A stretch of DNA of 64,000 bases from Marinobacter maritimus (lineage in GTDB: Bacteria; Pseudomonadota; Gammaproteobacteria; Pseudomonadales; Oleiphilaceae): contig NZ_VCGW01000001.1 in NCBI RefSeq assembly GCF_007671675.1, positions 1 to 64,000 of the forward strand. The letters are read 5' to 3'. Position numbers and translations under genes: made by a program. Position 1 is the first letter of the stretch. The number at the start of each line of letters is the position of its first letter. Positions 1 to 9,049 of this stretch are shown piece after piece. Under the pieces are notes generated by a model, which made no database searches, was not told the origin of the DNA, and worked only from the letters and a program-made list of their open reading frames with translations.

Positions 1-48
1 GGCAGCCTCCAAACGGAATTCCGGGCTGAAGGATCTCTTTTTCGTCAT
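1..48 (-). CDS. IS3-family transposase OrfA, 5' end only (cut by window edge)
   Basis: Reading leftwards from an ATG at 48, an open frame runs off the window and encodes MTKKRSFSPEFRLEAA. This is the typical start of IS3-family OrfA proteins, which open with a basic stretch followed by (F/Y)SPEF(R/K)xEA and go on into a helix-turn-helix. Only 16 codons are visible, so the group within IS3 cannot be named. The AGGTGAAG upstream of the ATG is an acceptable ribosome binding site. Certain: the frame and its N-terminal motif. Inferred: that the rest of an IS lies left of the window. Confidence 0.6.
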   Translation of the reverse strand, partial: MTKKRSFSPEFRLEAA

Positions 49-121
49 CGTCTTCACCTGATTCATTATGTGAGTGATCATACACTCAAAATCAGGTGGC
101 CAAAGTCACTATGCCACTACA
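1..121 (-). mobile_element. Terminal part of an IS3-type insertion sequence
   Basis: The 73 bases between the OrfA start and about 121 are the likely terminal region. Read on the minus strand, the candidate end is TGTAGTGGCATAGTGACTTT, which begins with the TG usual for IS3 ends. The other end lies outside the window, so the inverted repeat and target duplication cannot be verified. The adjacent sequence, from 122, reads in frame as the tail of an unrelated gene, which supports a boundary here. Confidence 0.45.
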
Positions 122-221
122 TGCCTCGAATCCGTTGCCTGTCCCGTTTGCGGAGACCGGCCTGAAGGTGTTTCAGGAGACTGCGTTCATTGCAGCTTAC
201 GTAGGGCATCTGGCGAAATAG
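122..221 (+). pseudogene. 3' remnant of a gene interrupted by the IS
   Basis: From the putative IS end, one plus-strand frame encodes about 33 residues ending ...PLPVPFAETGLKVFQETAFI, then AAYVGHLAK and TAG at 219-221. The amino-acid composition and the helical C-terminus look like a real protein tail. The stop falls inside the left arm of a strong hairpin, as is usual for the end of a gene. I do not recognise the family. The rest of the gene would lie beyond the IS, left of the window. Confidence 0.35.
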
Positions 222-250
222 CCATTGGTTCGGCTCTTCGCCAGATGCCC
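204..250. terminator. Bidirectional terminator-like hairpin
   Basis: A perfect 13-bp inverted repeat (GGGCATCTGGCGA at 204-216, TCGCCAGATGCCC at 238-250) lies between the convergent 3' ends of the gene remnant (stop at 219-221) and ytoQ (stop at 257-259). There is no clear T-tract on either side, so it is a likely but not classical intrinsic terminator. Confidence 0.5.
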
Positions 251-256
251 CAGATG

Positions 257-700
257 TTACTGCGCCGTTGTAACGTACTTAAGAATTTCAACCACCTGCT
301 CGGGAGTCTGCGCCCACGCCATGGCAGATGCATCGACTTCCTTCAGGGGGTGGATAATGTCGTCGTTGTGCAGCGTGACATAAGGTGTGCCCATAGCGGC
401 ACAGAACCCTGCATCAAAGGCCGCGTTCCATTGCTTGTATTTGTCACCAAACCGGATCACCGCCAGATCGCATTGCTCAAGCAGGGTCTTGGTGCGAATA
501 CCGTTCACCTTGGATGACTGGTGATCACGCCAGAATGCCACTTCCGGCTTGCCTAGCATGTCTCCCGCTGCATCGCTGGCTTCGTGATTGGTCACGGGTG
601 CGGTAAATTCTACCGGTAACCCGGCAGCTTCTGCCCCGGCCTGAATCTGCTCACGCCAGTCAGTGTGGATTTCGCCAGAGAGATACACAGTCCAGATCAT
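257..700 (-). CDS. YtoQ family protein
   Basis: 147 residues that match the YtoQ family, a group of short proteins related to nucleoside 2-deoxyribosyltransferases. Visible features are the opening WTVYLSGEIHTDWR, the central GKPEVAFWRDHQ, and DLAVIRFGDKYKQWNAAFDAG, which resembles the acidic/Asn pocket of the deoxyribosyltransferase fold. The biochemical role of the family is not established to my knowledge. It starts at an ATG preceded by TAGGAGAAC. The gene stands alone and ends at a strong hairpin. Confidence 0.8.
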   Translation of the reverse strand: MIWTVYLSGEIHTDWREQIQAGAEAAGLPVEFTAPVTNHEASDAAGDMLGKPEVAFWRDHQSSKVNGIRTKTLLEQCDLAVIRFGDKYKQWNAAFDAGFCAAMGTPYVTLHNDDIIHPLKEVDASAMAWAQTPEQVVEILKYVTTAQ

Positions 701-787
701 GGAGTTCTCCTAAATAAGATGTATAGAGGGAGGGTTGAATCAGCGAGACCCTACCATAGCTCACCGCTTTACAGAATTTAAGGCCGG

Positions 788-1297
788 TTAATCCCTATCG
801 TCATCGGTCATTTTCGCCAGTTGTGCCCGTGTCTTGAGTCGCCCCTCCCGGCGGATTTCAGCGTTGTCAAAACGACGTTTCTGTTTGCGGTCTTCCGGAA
901 CGACTGCGGGAACATCTATGGGCTTGTCGTTCTCGTCCAGGGCTACAAATGTGAAGAAGGCAGAGAGGATATGGCGGGTTTCGCCGGTATAGCTGTTCTC
1001 AGCAACTACGCGGGCACCGATTTCCATAGACGAACCCCAGCTGCGGTTTAGCGATAAACTGAACAGCAGGGTGTCGTTGCCTTTTGCCGGAGCGCGAAAG
1101 TGAATGGAATCCACCGCAGCGGTCACGCAAACGTGAGCAGAGTGGCGTTCGGCTACTACCAGTGCCAGACGATCGCATTTCGCCATAATCATGCCGCCGA
1201 ACACGGTGTCGTGGGCATTCATGTCATTGGGAAAAACTTTGTAAACGTGTTTCTCAATGGCCGATGCGGATACGGGTTTGGACGGCTTATCAGGCAT
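788..1297 (-). CDS. Acyl-CoA thioesterase (hotdog fold, YciA/BACH-like)
   Basis: 169 residues of the hotdog acyl-CoA thioesterase family, which hydrolyses acyl-CoA to free acid and CoA in the cytoplasm. The segment MNAHDTVFGGMIMAKCDRLA carries the N-x(4)-FGG-x-(I/L)-M signature of YciA-type enzymes. The central strand VDSIHFRAPAKGND and the C-terminal FFTFVALDENDKP are also typical. A basic tail (DRKQKRRFDNAEIRREGR) follows, as in longer members of the family. The ATG at 1297 is preceded by an AAAGGATG context. Chain-length preference cannot be read from the sequence. Confidence 0.85.
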   Translation of the reverse strand: MPDKPSKPVSASAIEKHVYKVFPNDMNAHDTVFGGMIMAKCDRLALVVAERHSAHVCVTAAVDSIHFRAPAKGNDTLLFSLSLNRSWGSSMEIGARVVAENSYTGETRHILSAFFTFVALDENDKPIDVPAVVPEDRKQKRRFDNAEIRREGRLKTRAQLAKMTDDDRD

Positions 1298-1444
1298 AAC
1301 ATCCTTTCTCTGCGTTGGTTTTAAGCTAAGGTTGCTGATGAGGGTACTACATCTATGAACGCTTCGGGCAGAGCTTGTATTCCTGCCGTTTGCGCCAATT
1401 ATATAGATCCAGAGAACAATCTTTGACCAAAAGCGAGGAGTTCA

Positions 1445-2407
1445 ATGGACTTCAAAGACTATTACGCCGTGCTTGGTGTGAGCGAGTCTGCCTCCCCCGA
1501 GGAAATCAAAAAATCCTACCGGAAGCTGGCCCGGAAGTATCACCCGGATGTCAGTAAAGAAGATAATGCCGACGAGAAGTTCAAAGATCTTGGCGAGGCA
1601 TACGAAGTACTGAAGGATCCGGAAAAGCGTGGTGAGTACGATCAGCTGCGTAAATACGGCGCCCAGGCTGATGGCTCCTTCCAGCCACCTCCCGGCTGGC
1701 ACAGTGAATCCGGATTCGGCGGCGGCGGATACACCGATGCCGATTCCCGCCAGTTCAGTGATTTTTTTGAGCAGATGTTTGGCGGTGGCCAGGGCGCCGG
1801 TCGCGGCGCTGGCGGTGGTTTTCGTCAGAGCGTGCGCATGCGCGGAGAGGATGTTCGCGCACGGTTGCCGCTCTTTCTGGAAGAAGTGTTTAATGGAACC
1901 GAGAAGCAGGTTTCTTTTGCGGTGCATGAGACGGATGAACACGGCCGAATTGTTGCGCGCCAGAAAACCCTGAAGGTGAAAATCCCCGCCGGTATGCGCG
2001 AGGGGCAGCATCTGCGCCTGAAGGGCCAGGGTTCTCCCGGTATTGGCGGAGGTGCGTCGGGCGACTTGCTGATTGAAGTTGAATTGGCGCCGCATCCTCT
2101 GTTCAGTGTAGAAGGCCGGGATGTTGTGGTTACCGTTCCAGTGGCACCTTGGGAGGCCGCATTGGGCGCAACAATCACGGTGCCGACCGTGGGCTCAAAG
2201 GTAAATGTAAAAGTGCCCAAAGGCACCTCGTCGGGTCGCAAGCTCCGTCTCAAAGGCAAAGGGCTGCCAGGTAAGCACCCGGGCGATCAGATTGTTATTC
2301 TCCAGATAACCATACCGGAGCAGCATTCCGAGGCGGCAGAAAAGCTCTATGAGCAGCTTGCCGAGGCCGAGAAAGCGTTCAACCCACGCAGCAAACTCCA
2401 TCTGTGA
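1445..2407 (+). CDS. cbpA: DnaJ-class co-chaperone CbpA (curved DNA-binding protein)
   Basis: 320 residues. An N-terminal J-domain (about residues 4-69) has the HPD tripeptide at 33-35. A Gly-rich linker (about 70-125) follows, then two C-terminal substrate-binding domains ending in the dimerisation region. There is no zinc-finger Cys cluster, which separates CbpA from DnaJ. In Escherichia coli it stimulates DnaK and also binds curved DNA. The start at 1445 follows GAGGAG. The modulator gene cbpM comes directly after it, which fixes the assignment. Confidence 0.95.
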   Translation: MDFKDYYAVLGVSESASPEEIKKSYRKLARKYHPDVSKEDNADEKFKDLGEAYEVLKDPEKRGEYDQLRKYGAQADGSFQPPPGWHSESGFGGGGYTDADSRQFSDFFEQMFGGGQGAGRGAGGGFRQSVRMRGEDVRARLPLFLEEVFNGTEKQVSFAVHETDEHGRIVARQKTLKVKIPAGMREGQHLRLKGQGSPGIGGGASGDLLIEVELAPHPLFSVEGRDVVVTVPVAPWEAALGATITVPTVGSKVNVKVPKGTSSGRKLRLKGKGLPGKHPGDQIVILQITIPEQHSEAAEKLYEQLAEAEKAFNPRSKLHL

Positions 2408-2423
2408 AGGGGGAGAAAAAAGA

Positions 2424-2768
2424 ATGAGCGATAAAAACAGTATTCTGACCGTTGAAGTGATGGACCCCGACGGCAGCACCTTCACCCTTCATGAAGTGTG
2501 CGAGCGCGGTGAGTGCCACGCGGAGTTTGTAATCAAGCTGGTAAGCTACGGCATTATTGCGCCCGTAGAGCCGGCAACTGAAGCGCGCCAATGGCTGTTT
2601 GATCTGGCAGCCTTGGCTCGCCTGCACAAGGCAATACGTTTGCAACGAGACCTGAAGATGAATCTGCCGGGCCTTGCGATGTCTCTGGAACTTCTCGATG
2701 AAGTTCAGGATATGCGCCGGGAGGTGGATCGCCTTAGCCGACAGCTGCAGCAGCTGACCGGAGAGTAG
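2424..2768 (+). CDS. cbpM: Chaperone modulator CbpM
   Basis: 114 residues starting at the ATG at 2424, preceded by GGGGGAGAAAAAAG, 16 bases after cbpA. CbpM binds the J-domain of CbpA and blocks its co-chaperone and DNA-binding activities. The sequence shows the MerR-like small fold: ...LHEVCERGECHAEFVIKLVSYG, then RLHKAIRLQRDLKMNLPGLAM, and a C-terminal coiled-coil segment (LLDEVQDMRREVDRLSRQLQ). The frame stays open upstream of 2424, but an earlier start would overlap cbpA and lacks a binding site. Confidence 0.92.
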   Translation: MSDKNSILTVEVMDPDGSTFTLHEVCERGECHAEFVIKLVSYGIIAPVEPATEARQWLFDLAALARLHKAIRLQRDLKMNLPGLAMSLELLDEVQDMRREVDRLSRQLQQLTGE

Positions 2769-2792
2769 TGCACCGCGTCGGCAGCTCCTGCT

Positions 2793-2966
2793 TTACTGGT
2801 TTTCGTCGAGAGCCTTGATTTCGGCGTAAATCTTTTCAGCCTCTTCCATCAGGGTTCCGTGGCTTCTTAAGTCGCCATTGCGCTGCGCATGCAGCGCTTT
2901 GGTCAGTTTGTCTTCGTAAGCTTTCTGCATTTTTTTCTTCGGGTCACCTTTCAAAAATCCCAGCAT
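2793..2966 (-). CDS. DUF6435 family small protein
   Basis: A 57-residue frame, MLGFLKGDPKKKMQKAYEDK... ending ...IYAEIKALDENQ, with ATG at 2964-2966 and TAA at 2793-2795. The opening LGFxxGDPKKKxxKxYE, the AQRNGD core and the C-terminal EAEKIYxEI match the DUF6435 family of small highly charged cytoplasmic proteins of gammaproteobacteria, whose function is unknown. It is convergent with cbpM, with only 24 bases between the two stops. Confidence 0.82.
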   Translation of the reverse strand: MLGFLKGDPKKKMQKAYEDKLTKALHAQRNGDLRSHGTLMEEAEKIYAEIKALDENQ

Positions 2967-3137
2967 TTTTTTGTCTCATTTCGCGTTTGTGTTCACAACT
3001 TTACGCTGAGCCTGTCTGAAAGTTCATAAATTAAACAGGTTTTACTCCGGATTATTCAGATATATGGGAATACAATCCCAAGCATCAATAATCCGTTGGC
3101 CAAAAGAGCCTGTGTGCCCGCAAGGTACAGTAAAGAA

Positions 3138-3449
3138 ATGCTCCAAAACTTGGGTGAGGACGTATCTGATATTATAGTCACAGTTGATTACTATCTGGTC
3201 TGTGGCGAAGGCGGTCGACAGCCGTTGCTCCAGCGCACGCTGACTTACAGCAGTATTCCTCCCGAGGTCATGGAGTCCTGGCGGGGGCCGCAAGTTCGCG
3301 ATGTGTCTGGCGACCAGGCTGATGGCTCATCGCAGGAATCGTTTCGAACCGGAGTCAGTGTCTTCTACTTTGAAGAAGTACCTTTTACGGTAGTACCCTG
3401 CCCGGTTCCAAGAGAGAGAAGACATCATGAGTTTCAGTATCCAGCCTGA
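3138..3449 (+). CDS. Hypothetical protein
   Basis: An open frame of 103 residues from the ATG at 3138. A TTG at 3096 would give 117 residues, but without a visible binding site. The middle part (DIIVTVDYYLVCGEGGRQPL, SSIPPEVMESW, VSVFYFEEVPF) has the alternating pattern of a beta-rich protein. The tail overlaps the next gene by 23 bases in another frame. I recognise no family. The overlap and the short distance suggest it is co-transcribed with the gene at 3427. The composition supports coding, but this is the least certain protein of the left region. Confidence 0.4.
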   Translation: MLQNLGEDVSDIIVTVDYYLVCGEGGRQPLLQRTLTYSSIPPEVMESWRGPQVRDVSGDQADGSSQESFRTGVSVFYFEEVPFTVVPCPVPRERRHHEFQYPA

Positions 3450-3828
3450 GTTCATTATTCGCTGGGAACCAACCGAACTTGCAAGCACCATATTGTCTGG
3501 CCCCGGTCGTGACGTCGTGAGGCACTGGATCAGTGCTTTGGCGTATCTTGATGAGAATCAACACCCGGTTTTGCTGGCAGTGAATAATCAAAGTGAGCCC
3601 TCCTTCAGCCAACTCGTGCAATCTGTTAATGCGGGTTATGCCCCGTCTGTAATTCTCAACGAATTGTTGCGCAAAGGCGTGGTCGAGCAACTTGATAGTG
3701 GCCATGTTCTGCTCCGGCGGAGCACCTATGTGCATGATGTTCCAGAATTCGAATCATCGCCCAAAGTGAGGCGGAAAAAGCACAGCCCGGGACGAAGTGC
3801 GGGCCGGCGACACAACGACGAAATCTGA
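3427..3828 (+). CDS. DUF6502-like protein, short form
   Basis: 133 residues. The segment from about residue 15 to 105 (DVVRHWISALAYLDENQHPV, PSFSQLVQSVNAGYAPSVIL, NELLRKGVVEQLDSGHVLLR) follows the pattern of the middle of DUF6502 proteins: a W at the end of a helix, D-x-x-x-P, SF-x-x-LV, and a LDEL-x-R-x-G-V repeat with V-x-L. Full-length DUF6502 proteins are about twice this size and begin with a helix-turn-helix that is absent here. It therefore looks like a shortened relative. The basic tail (KVRRKKHSPGRSAGRRH) may bind nucleic acid. The start is preceded by AGAGAGAAG. Confidence 0.6.
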   Translation: MSFSIQPEFIIRWEPTELASTILSGPGRDVVRHWISALAYLDENQHPVLLAVNNQSEPSFSQLVQSVNAGYAPSVILNELLRKGVVEQLDSGHVLLRRSTYVHDVPEFESSPKVRRKKHSPGRSAGRRHNDEI

Positions 3829-3842
3829 TACAAACTCCCCGG

Positions 3843-3875
3843 CAAAGCAGTTGGGGCAACCCCTTTTGCATCTTT
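3843..3875 (+). terminator. Probable intrinsic terminator
   Basis: Just downstream of the stop at 3828, GGGG and CCCC arms around a CAA loop (within GTTGGGGCAACCCC) are followed by TTTTGCATCTTTTT. The stem is short but GC-rich and the T-tracts lie on the correct side for the upstream gene. Confidence 0.45.
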
Positions 3876-4011
3876 TTGAATACCTGCTACAAAACCCTAC
3901 ATAAAGAAATCCACCTTTCTGCCTTGTTTTGCTACAACTGTGTCTCTAGGCGTTTCAATGAATAAAAAACGAATGTTCCGGGCGCCGGAATAAACGAATG
4001 AGGGAGTTTTT

Positions 4012-5952
4012 ATGGCCTCTCGGTTTCTGAAAAATCTGATCTCCAGCAGGCTGTTCCGGCCGGTTTTTATTGTTCTGATTGTTGCGGGCCTGGCACAGGT
4101 TGTGATCAGTCAGTGGCTGATATCAGATCAGGTTGAGCGTTTGATAGGTACCGCCGGTTCAGCACTTGAAGCGAGCAGCGATCAGCTCAGTGATTCCTTT
4201 GAAAATACCCGTGACGATGTGCGCCAGCGTCTTCAGACCATGCGCGAAGAAAGCGTTGGCGAACTGTCCAATGAGCTCACTCGCCAGCAAAACGAACAGC
4301 AGGAGCGCGTGGCGGAAAATGTACGAAGTGCGGTTATGGCTGAAGCACAGGGATTGGCAGATGTGTTGGCTGCCGTAGCCGCGCCGTTGATCTGGGACAG
4401 GGACATTCCGCGGCTGACCGATCTCGTGGAGCTGGCAGACGCCAGGAAATCGGTACTCTTTGCTATCTATTTTGATCAGTATGGCAAGCGCATGACCCGC
4501 TACGTTGATCGTACTGATGAGCGTGTGGTCACGCTGATGGATCAGGGTGAAGGTCGGGGCGCGGCAAGCCGTGTGCTGGAAGCGGCAGGTCGTGATTCGA
4601 ACATTGTCATTATCACTGCAGACATCAAACCCAAGGGCTCGGCGATAGGGCAGTTGAAACTCGGGTTGTCACTGGAAGGTATCAACCGCGACCTCGCGCA
4701 ATTGAAAGAAGAGTTCCGCGCTACTTTGGCTGGGAGTATCGACACTTCCAGGCAAACGCTTGAATCCGAAACCGAAGAGGTCAATCAGCGGCTTCAGCAG
4801 CAGTTGGCGGATATGGGAGCGGACACGCAAGCGCGTATCAGCGAGACAGTCAATGCGTTGCGTCAGGAGGCATCGGGCATGTCGTCGAGCCTCACACTTG
4901 TTGCTGTGAGCTCGATGGTGATTCTTCTGGTTCTGATGGCTGCGGTACTTGGGGGCGGAGTCTTGCCTCGGGTTTTACGCCTGAACTCCGCAATCCGTGG
5001 CATTGCGGACGGTGAAGCCGACCTGACTCGTCGAGTGAACATGAAGGGCAACGATGAGCTGACGGAAATGGCCCGGGGCGTTAATCAGTTTATCGCCCGC
5101 ATTCAGGAACTGGTATCGGACGTCAAAACTTCAGCTGAGTCTGCGGTCGGGCAGGCGCAGGCGCAGGGAGAGGTCAGTCATGATGCGGTTGCTGCGGTGA
5201 ATGCCCAGCAGCAGGATGTGCTGGAAGTGTCCGAAACCATGGCGGCTATGTCCCATAGCATTGCGGGTGTTTCTGAAAACATTCAGGAAGTTGCCGGCGC
5301 TGTACGCAGTGTCAGTGACGAGAGTGAGGCAACGGCGGGCATTTCCCGCGGCGTGCTCAAGCGTCTTGATGACGTTGTCCTGAACGTGCAAAGAGCAGTG
5401 GAGGCGGTCAGTGCTCTGGACAAACAAAGTACACAGATTACGTCCGTTCTGTCGGTAATCGGCGCCATCGCAGAGCAGACCAACCTCTTGGCACTGAACG
5501 CCGCGATTGAAGCCGCCAGAGCGGGTGAGTCGGGCCGGGGTTTCGCAGTTGTGGCCGATGAAGTGCGAACCCTGGCCAGCCGAACTCAAGAGTCCACCAC
5601 CGAAATAGAAGCCATCATTGCGCGCTTGCAGCAGGGTAGTACACAGGCTGTATCGGTCATTGGCGATGTTTCGGGGCAGGTTGCGGAATCATCCGCCGAA
5701 TTCCGCCGTGCGGACGAACACTTTGATCAGATCAATCAATTGCTTGGCAGTCTTCAGGGACAAGCCCTGAGTATTGCATCGGTGGCGGAGCAGGAAGGCC
5801 GACACGCGGAAAAGATCAGCGTTAGCGTTGAGGGTATTGCCCGTTCGTCAGAAGCAACCGTCGAGGCTATCCAGCGCTCGGACAATGCCAGCATGAAAAT
5901 CAGCGAGGTACTGGCGGCACTTCAGGCCAAAGCGTCCCAGTTCCGTGTTTGA
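4012..5952 (+). CDS. Methyl-accepting chemotaxis protein
   Basis: 646 residues, a classic transmembrane chemoreceptor. TM1 lies at about 17-38. A long periplasmic region rich in helices follows, with a segment that reads like a double-Cache/sCache sensor ([20 protein letters not shown] ... [20 protein letters not shown]). TM2 is at about 290-315 and a HAMP domain at about 316-372. The signalling hairpin tip [20 protein letters not shown] at about 488-507 is the invariant CheA/CheW-contacting sequence. The C-terminus (ASQFRV) has no CheR-tethering pentapeptide. The ligand cannot be inferred. The start at 4012 follows GAGGGAG. It is a stand-alone gene. Confidence 0.95.
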   Translation: MASRFLKNLISSRLFRPVFIVLIVAGLAQVVISQWLISDQVERLIGTAGSALEASSDQLSDSFENTRDDVRQRLQTMREESVGELSNELTRQQNEQQERVAENVRSAVMAEAQGLADVLAAVAAPLIWDRDIPRLTDLVELADARKSVLFAIYFDQYGKRMTRYVDRTDERVVTLMDQGEGRGAASRVLEAAGRDSNIVIITADIKPKGSAIGQLKLGLSLEGINRDLAQLKEEFRATLAGSIDTSRQTLESETEEVNQRLQQQLADMGADTQARISETVNALRQEASGMSSSLTLVAVSSMVILLVLMAAVLGGGVLPRVLRLNSAIRGIADGEADLTRRVNMKGNDELTEMARGVNQFIARIQELVSDVKTSAESAVGQAQAQGEVSHDAVAAVNAQQQDVLEVSETMAAMSHSIAGVSENIQEVAGAVRSVSDESEATAGISRGVLKRLDDVVLNVQRAVEAVSALDKQSTQITSVLSVIGAIAEQTNLLALNAAIEAARAGESGRGFAVVADEVRTLASRTQESTTEIEAIIARLQQGSTQAVSVIGDVSGQVAESSAEFRRADEHFDQINQLLGSLQGQALSIASVAEQEGRHAEKISVSVEGIARSSEATVEAIQRSDNASMKISEVLAALQAKASQFRV

Positions 5953-6031
5953 CGGAACCGGGTGCGTGGCCCGGTACGGATAGTGAGGCTGCTAATGGGA
6001 GGAGACTGATGGAGACGGTTGTCTCGCCAGC

Positions 6032-6997
6032 TCAGCTGCAAAGCCGTTTACGGGCTGCCTGGTACTCCTGCGTCAGTCTTGAGACCAAAGCTTGAACGCT
6101 GACCACATCGGTAATCTGGCTCACGCCTTGCCCAGCTGACCATACGGTTTTCCACGCCTTGGCTTCGTCGTCAATCGGTTTGAGCTTTTCGCCGTAATTG
6201 ATCTCGCCGGCCTGGTTTAGCTTGTCCATCGGGAAACCTGCGGCCTCAAGGCTCTGTCGCATGAAGCTTGCGGGGATGCCAGACACGGCGGGGGTATGAA
6301 TGATATCGCTGGATACAGATTCAATAATCATGGTGCGATAGGCATCCTCTGCCCGGGACTCTGTGGTGTTGATGAAGCGTGTTCCCATGTAGGCGAGATC
6401 AGCTCCCAGAGCTTGTGTTGCAAGGATATCTTCGCCGTGGGAAAGCCCACCTGCCAGCAAAATAGTGCCGTCGAACACTTCACGGATTTCATGAACCAGA
6501 ACAATGGGATTGATGGTGCCAGCATGGCCGCCGGCGCCGGCGGCGACTGCAATAACGCCGTCCACACCTGCCTCGGCTGCTTTGCGGGCGTGCTTCTGAT
6601 TGGTCACATCGTGGAATACGACGCCACCATAACTGTGCACGGCTTCTACCACCTGGCTGGCAGCGCCCAGCGACGTGATGACGATGGGCACCTGATGCTT
6701 TACGCAGAGTTCCAGATCGGCCTGCCATCGTGGATTGGAACGGTGCACAATCAGGTTGACAGCATAGGGCGCAATGCTGGCACCCGGGTTCTCTTCCTGG
6801 AGCTTCCCGAGACCATCACTCATCTGAACCAGCCATTCTTCAAAACCTTCACTCGTGCGCTGATTCAACGCGGGAAAACTGCCAACGATGCCCTCCCGAC
6901 AGCACGCAAGCGCCAGCTCCGGGCCAGAGATAAGGAACATCGGGGCTGCGACGAGAGGCAGGTTGAGCGAATCCACGCAGAAAGCGGCACGTGACAT
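6032..6997 (-). CDS. NAD(P)H-dependent flavin oxidoreductase, nitronate monooxygenase family
   Basis: 321 residues. An FMN-binding TIM barrel of the nitronate monooxygenase/2-nitropropane dioxygenase family: N-terminal LPLVAAPMFLISGPELALAC, central VPIVITSLG, the glycine-rich phosphate loop VDGVIAVAAGAGGHAGT, then ILLAGGLSHGEDILATQALG and ADLAYMGTRFINTTES. His in GAGGHAG is the usual catalytic base position. The substrate is not defined by sequence, and members act on nitronates or as generic flavin reductases. It starts at an ATG preceded by AAGGAGATC. Transcribed convergently to the chemoreceptor, as a single gene. Confidence 0.88.
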   Translation of the reverse strand: MSRAAFCVDSLNLPLVAAPMFLISGPELALACCREGIVGSFPALNQRTSEGFEEWLVQMSDGLGKLQEENPGASIAPYAVNLIVHRSNPRWQADLELCVKHQVPIVITSLGAASQVVEAVHSYGGVVFHDVTNQKHARKAAEAGVDGVIAVAAGAGGHAGTINPIVLVHEIREVFDGTILLAGGLSHGEDILATQALGADLAYMGTRFINTTESRAEDAYRTMIIESVSSDIIHTPAVSGIPASFMRQSLEAAGFPMDKLNQAGEINYGEKLKPIDDEAKAWKTVWSAGQGVSQITDVVSVQALVSRLTQEYQAARKRLCS

Positions 6998-7125
6998 GAG
7001 ATCTCCTTAATTTGTATTGGAACTTTTGTAGGATATAAAGGATCTTAGCCTGCCTGAACGATTGTGTGAATGTTCGCCTGCTAACAAATATTGGGCTACG
7101 TCTGGAAAACAACAAGGAGTAAGTA

Positions 7126-7857
7126 ATGGGTGAAAAAAAACGTCGCGAACAAACCGGAGCGCCGGCCCCGCGGAAGGCCAATTCCCGAAAGCCTCTGGCG
7201 ATCGGAGTAACAGTGCTGGTTCTGGCTGCAATTATTCTGGGTGTCGTATTCCTGACAGCAGCACCCAAACCAACCTCGGATGGGCTGCCGGTTGCCGGGC
7301 CCAATGCGGAACCCTTTCCATCGCAACTGGACCAATACGGCGTTTCCGTGGGTGCTGATGATGCGCCGGTTGTTGTACGCGAGTTTGCAGATTATCAGTG
7401 CCCGGCTTGCGGAGCATTTTCTGAAGCCAGTAAGCGCCTTAAACAGGAGTATGTTGAGGCAGGAAAGGTTCGGTTTGTGTATTTCGATCTGCCGTTGCGC
7501 CAGCACCAGAATGCCGTTCCTGCTGCTCAGGCCGCTCGTTGTGCCGGCGACCAGGGCGCGTACTGGGAAATGCACGAGCGCCTTTATGATTCGCAGACAG
7601 AATGGAGCGGTTCGAACGACCCGGTTGCAACCTTTGCGCGTTATGGCAAGGATTTGGGTCTGGAAGAGCGCCGTTTGCGCCGTTGCATGACCACAGAGTT
7701 GCACCGGGAAGCTGTTGAGGCAAGTCTTCGCGTTGCCATGCAGTTGCAAGTGACCAGCACGCCAACCGTGCTGGTGGATAACATTCGCCTTACCCGCCCG
7801 GGTTGGGGCCAGCTTTCAGCGCTTGTGGAGAGAGAACTCTCAAGCGCCAGCAAATAA
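7126..7857 (+). CDS. DsbA-family thioredoxin-like protein, membrane-anchored
   Basis: 243 residues. A basic N-terminus and one transmembrane helix (about 24-46) anchor a periplasmic thioredoxin-fold domain of the DSBA/DsbG-like 'thioredoxin_4' type. The active site CPAC is at about 92-95, inside FADYQCPACGAFSEAS. The cis-Pro loop is TSTPTVLVDN near the C-terminus. Such proteins oxidise or isomerise disulfides in exported proteins. A strong AAGGAGTAAGT precedes the ATG. No DsbB-like partner lies nearby. Confidence 0.88.
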   Translation: MGEKKRREQTGAPAPRKANSRKPLAIGVTVLVLAAIILGVVFLTAAPKPTSDGLPVAGPNAEPFPSQLDQYGVSVGADDAPVVVREFADYQCPACGAFSEASKRLKQEYVEAGKVRFVYFDLPLRQHQNAVPAAQAARCAGDQGAYWEMHERLYDSQTEWSGSNDPVATFARYGKDLGLEERRLRRCMTTELHREAVEASLRVAMQLQVTSTPTVLVDNIRLTRPGWGQLSALVERELSSASK

Positions 7858-7896
7858 ACAACGGATTCAGGACCGGATCTGTCGGGACTTGAACAT

Positions 7897-7934
7897 AAGC
7901 CAGAGTGGGTTAAAATCTGCGCCCTCTCTGGCTT
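7897..7934. terminator. Hairpin between the DsbA-like gene and trhO
   Basis: Nine-base arms AAGCCAGAG (7897-7905) and CTCTGGCTT (7926-7934) can pair. The hairpin starts 40 bases after the stop of the thioredoxin gene. It may end that transcript or form part of the trhO leader. No long T-tract follows. Confidence 0.35.
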
Positions 7935-7995
7935 ACACCTTCCAGATAAACAAACCCATGCTCCGGATTTACGATCCGGCTCGCAGGAGAACCCC

Positions 7996-9009
7996 ATGAG
8001 CAACACCGTTGTTGTCTGCGCACTATACAAGTTCGCTGTTCTGAATGATTACAAAACCCTTCGCCAACCACTGCTGGATATTATGCTGGCCAATGGTGTG
8101 CACGGCACGCTGTTACTGGCCCGGGAAGGCATCAATGGCACCGTTGCCGGAAGCCGCCGCGGCATTGACGTGGTTCAGGCCTGGCTGGCCGCTGATGAGC
8201 GTTTTAACGGTATTGAATACAAGGAATCGTTCGTAGATAGCCAGCCGTTCAAACGCACCAAAGTGAAGCTCAAAAAGGAAATAGTCACCATGGGCGTTGA
8301 CGGCATTGATCCGAAGCGCATCGTGGGCACGTATGTAGAGCCGGGCCAGTGGAACGACCTGATATCGGATCCTGACGTTCTTCTTGTTGATACCCGTAAC
8401 CAGTACGAAGTGGAAATAGGTACCTTTGAACATGCGGTAAATCCCTCTACAGATACCTTTCGCGAGTTTCCGGACTATGTGAAGCAGAATCTCGACCCGG
8501 CAAAACATAAAAAAGTTGCCATGTTCTGCACAGGTGGCATTCGTTGCGAAAAGTCTACGGCCTACCTGAAAGAGCAAGGCTTTGAGGAGGTTTATCACCT
8601 CAGGGGCGGCATTCTGAAATATCTGGAAGAGGTGCCAGAGGAGCAAAGTCTCTGGAAAGGTGAATGTTTTGTATTTGACGACCGGGTTACGGTCAATCAT
8701 CGTTTGGAGCGCGGCGCTTACGATCAGTGTCATGCCTGCCGCCGCCCGATTACCGAGGCTGAAAAGCAGTTTCCAGAGTATCAGCAAGGTGTGAGTTGCC
8801 ACCGGTGCATTGAGTCGCTGAGCGAAGAACAAAAGGCCCGTTTTGCGGAGCGAGAGCGCCAGATTCGTTTGGCCGATGCCCGTGGTGAAACGCATGTAGG
8901 CGGAGAGGCCGCCCGCTTTATTGCTGAACGCAAAGCACGCAAAAAGTCAGAGCGTGAACGCCACGCCGAGAAAAGCCTGGAAGGTGAAACCAGCAAAACA
9001 GCCCGGTAA
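7996..9009 (+). CDS. trhO: tRNA uridine(34) hydroxylase TrhO (rhodanese family, YceA)
   Basis: 337 residues. TrhO forms 5-hydroxyuridine at the wobble position of several tRNAs, an oxygen-dependent route parallel to TrhP. The N-terminal ACYPase-like domain ([13 protein letters not shown]) is followed by a rhodanese domain (about 115-215) with the active-site loop [10 protein letters not shown] starting at Cys178. A Cys-rich C-terminal region ([12 protein letters not shown]) and a long charged tail complete the usual architecture. The start at 7996 has GCAGGAGAACCCC in front of it. Confidence 0.93.
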   Translation: MSNTVVVCALYKFAVLNDYKTLRQPLLDIMLANGVHGTLLLAREGINGTVAGSRRGIDVVQAWLAADERFNGIEYKESFVDSQPFKRTKVKLKKEIVTMGVDGIDPKRIVGTYVEPGQWNDLISDPDVLLVDTRNQYEVEIGTFEHAVNPSTDTFREFPDYVKQNLDPAKHKKVAMFCTGGIRCEKSTAYLKEQGFEEVYHLRGGILKYLEEVPEEQSLWKGECFVFDDRVTVNHRLERGAYDQCHACRRPITEAEKQFPEYQQGVSCHRCIESLSEEQKARFAERERQIRLADARGETHVGGEAARFIAERKARKKSERERHAEKSLEGETSKTAR

Positions 9010-9049
9010 CCTGATTCAATCCGCCTGAACCCATTACCAAGGAGCGTTC

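Noticed and set aside
6296..6994. Long plus-strand frame of 232 codons opposite nitronate monooxygenase
   Set aside because: It is a shadow of a well-supported gene and has Cys/His-rich, family-less composition.
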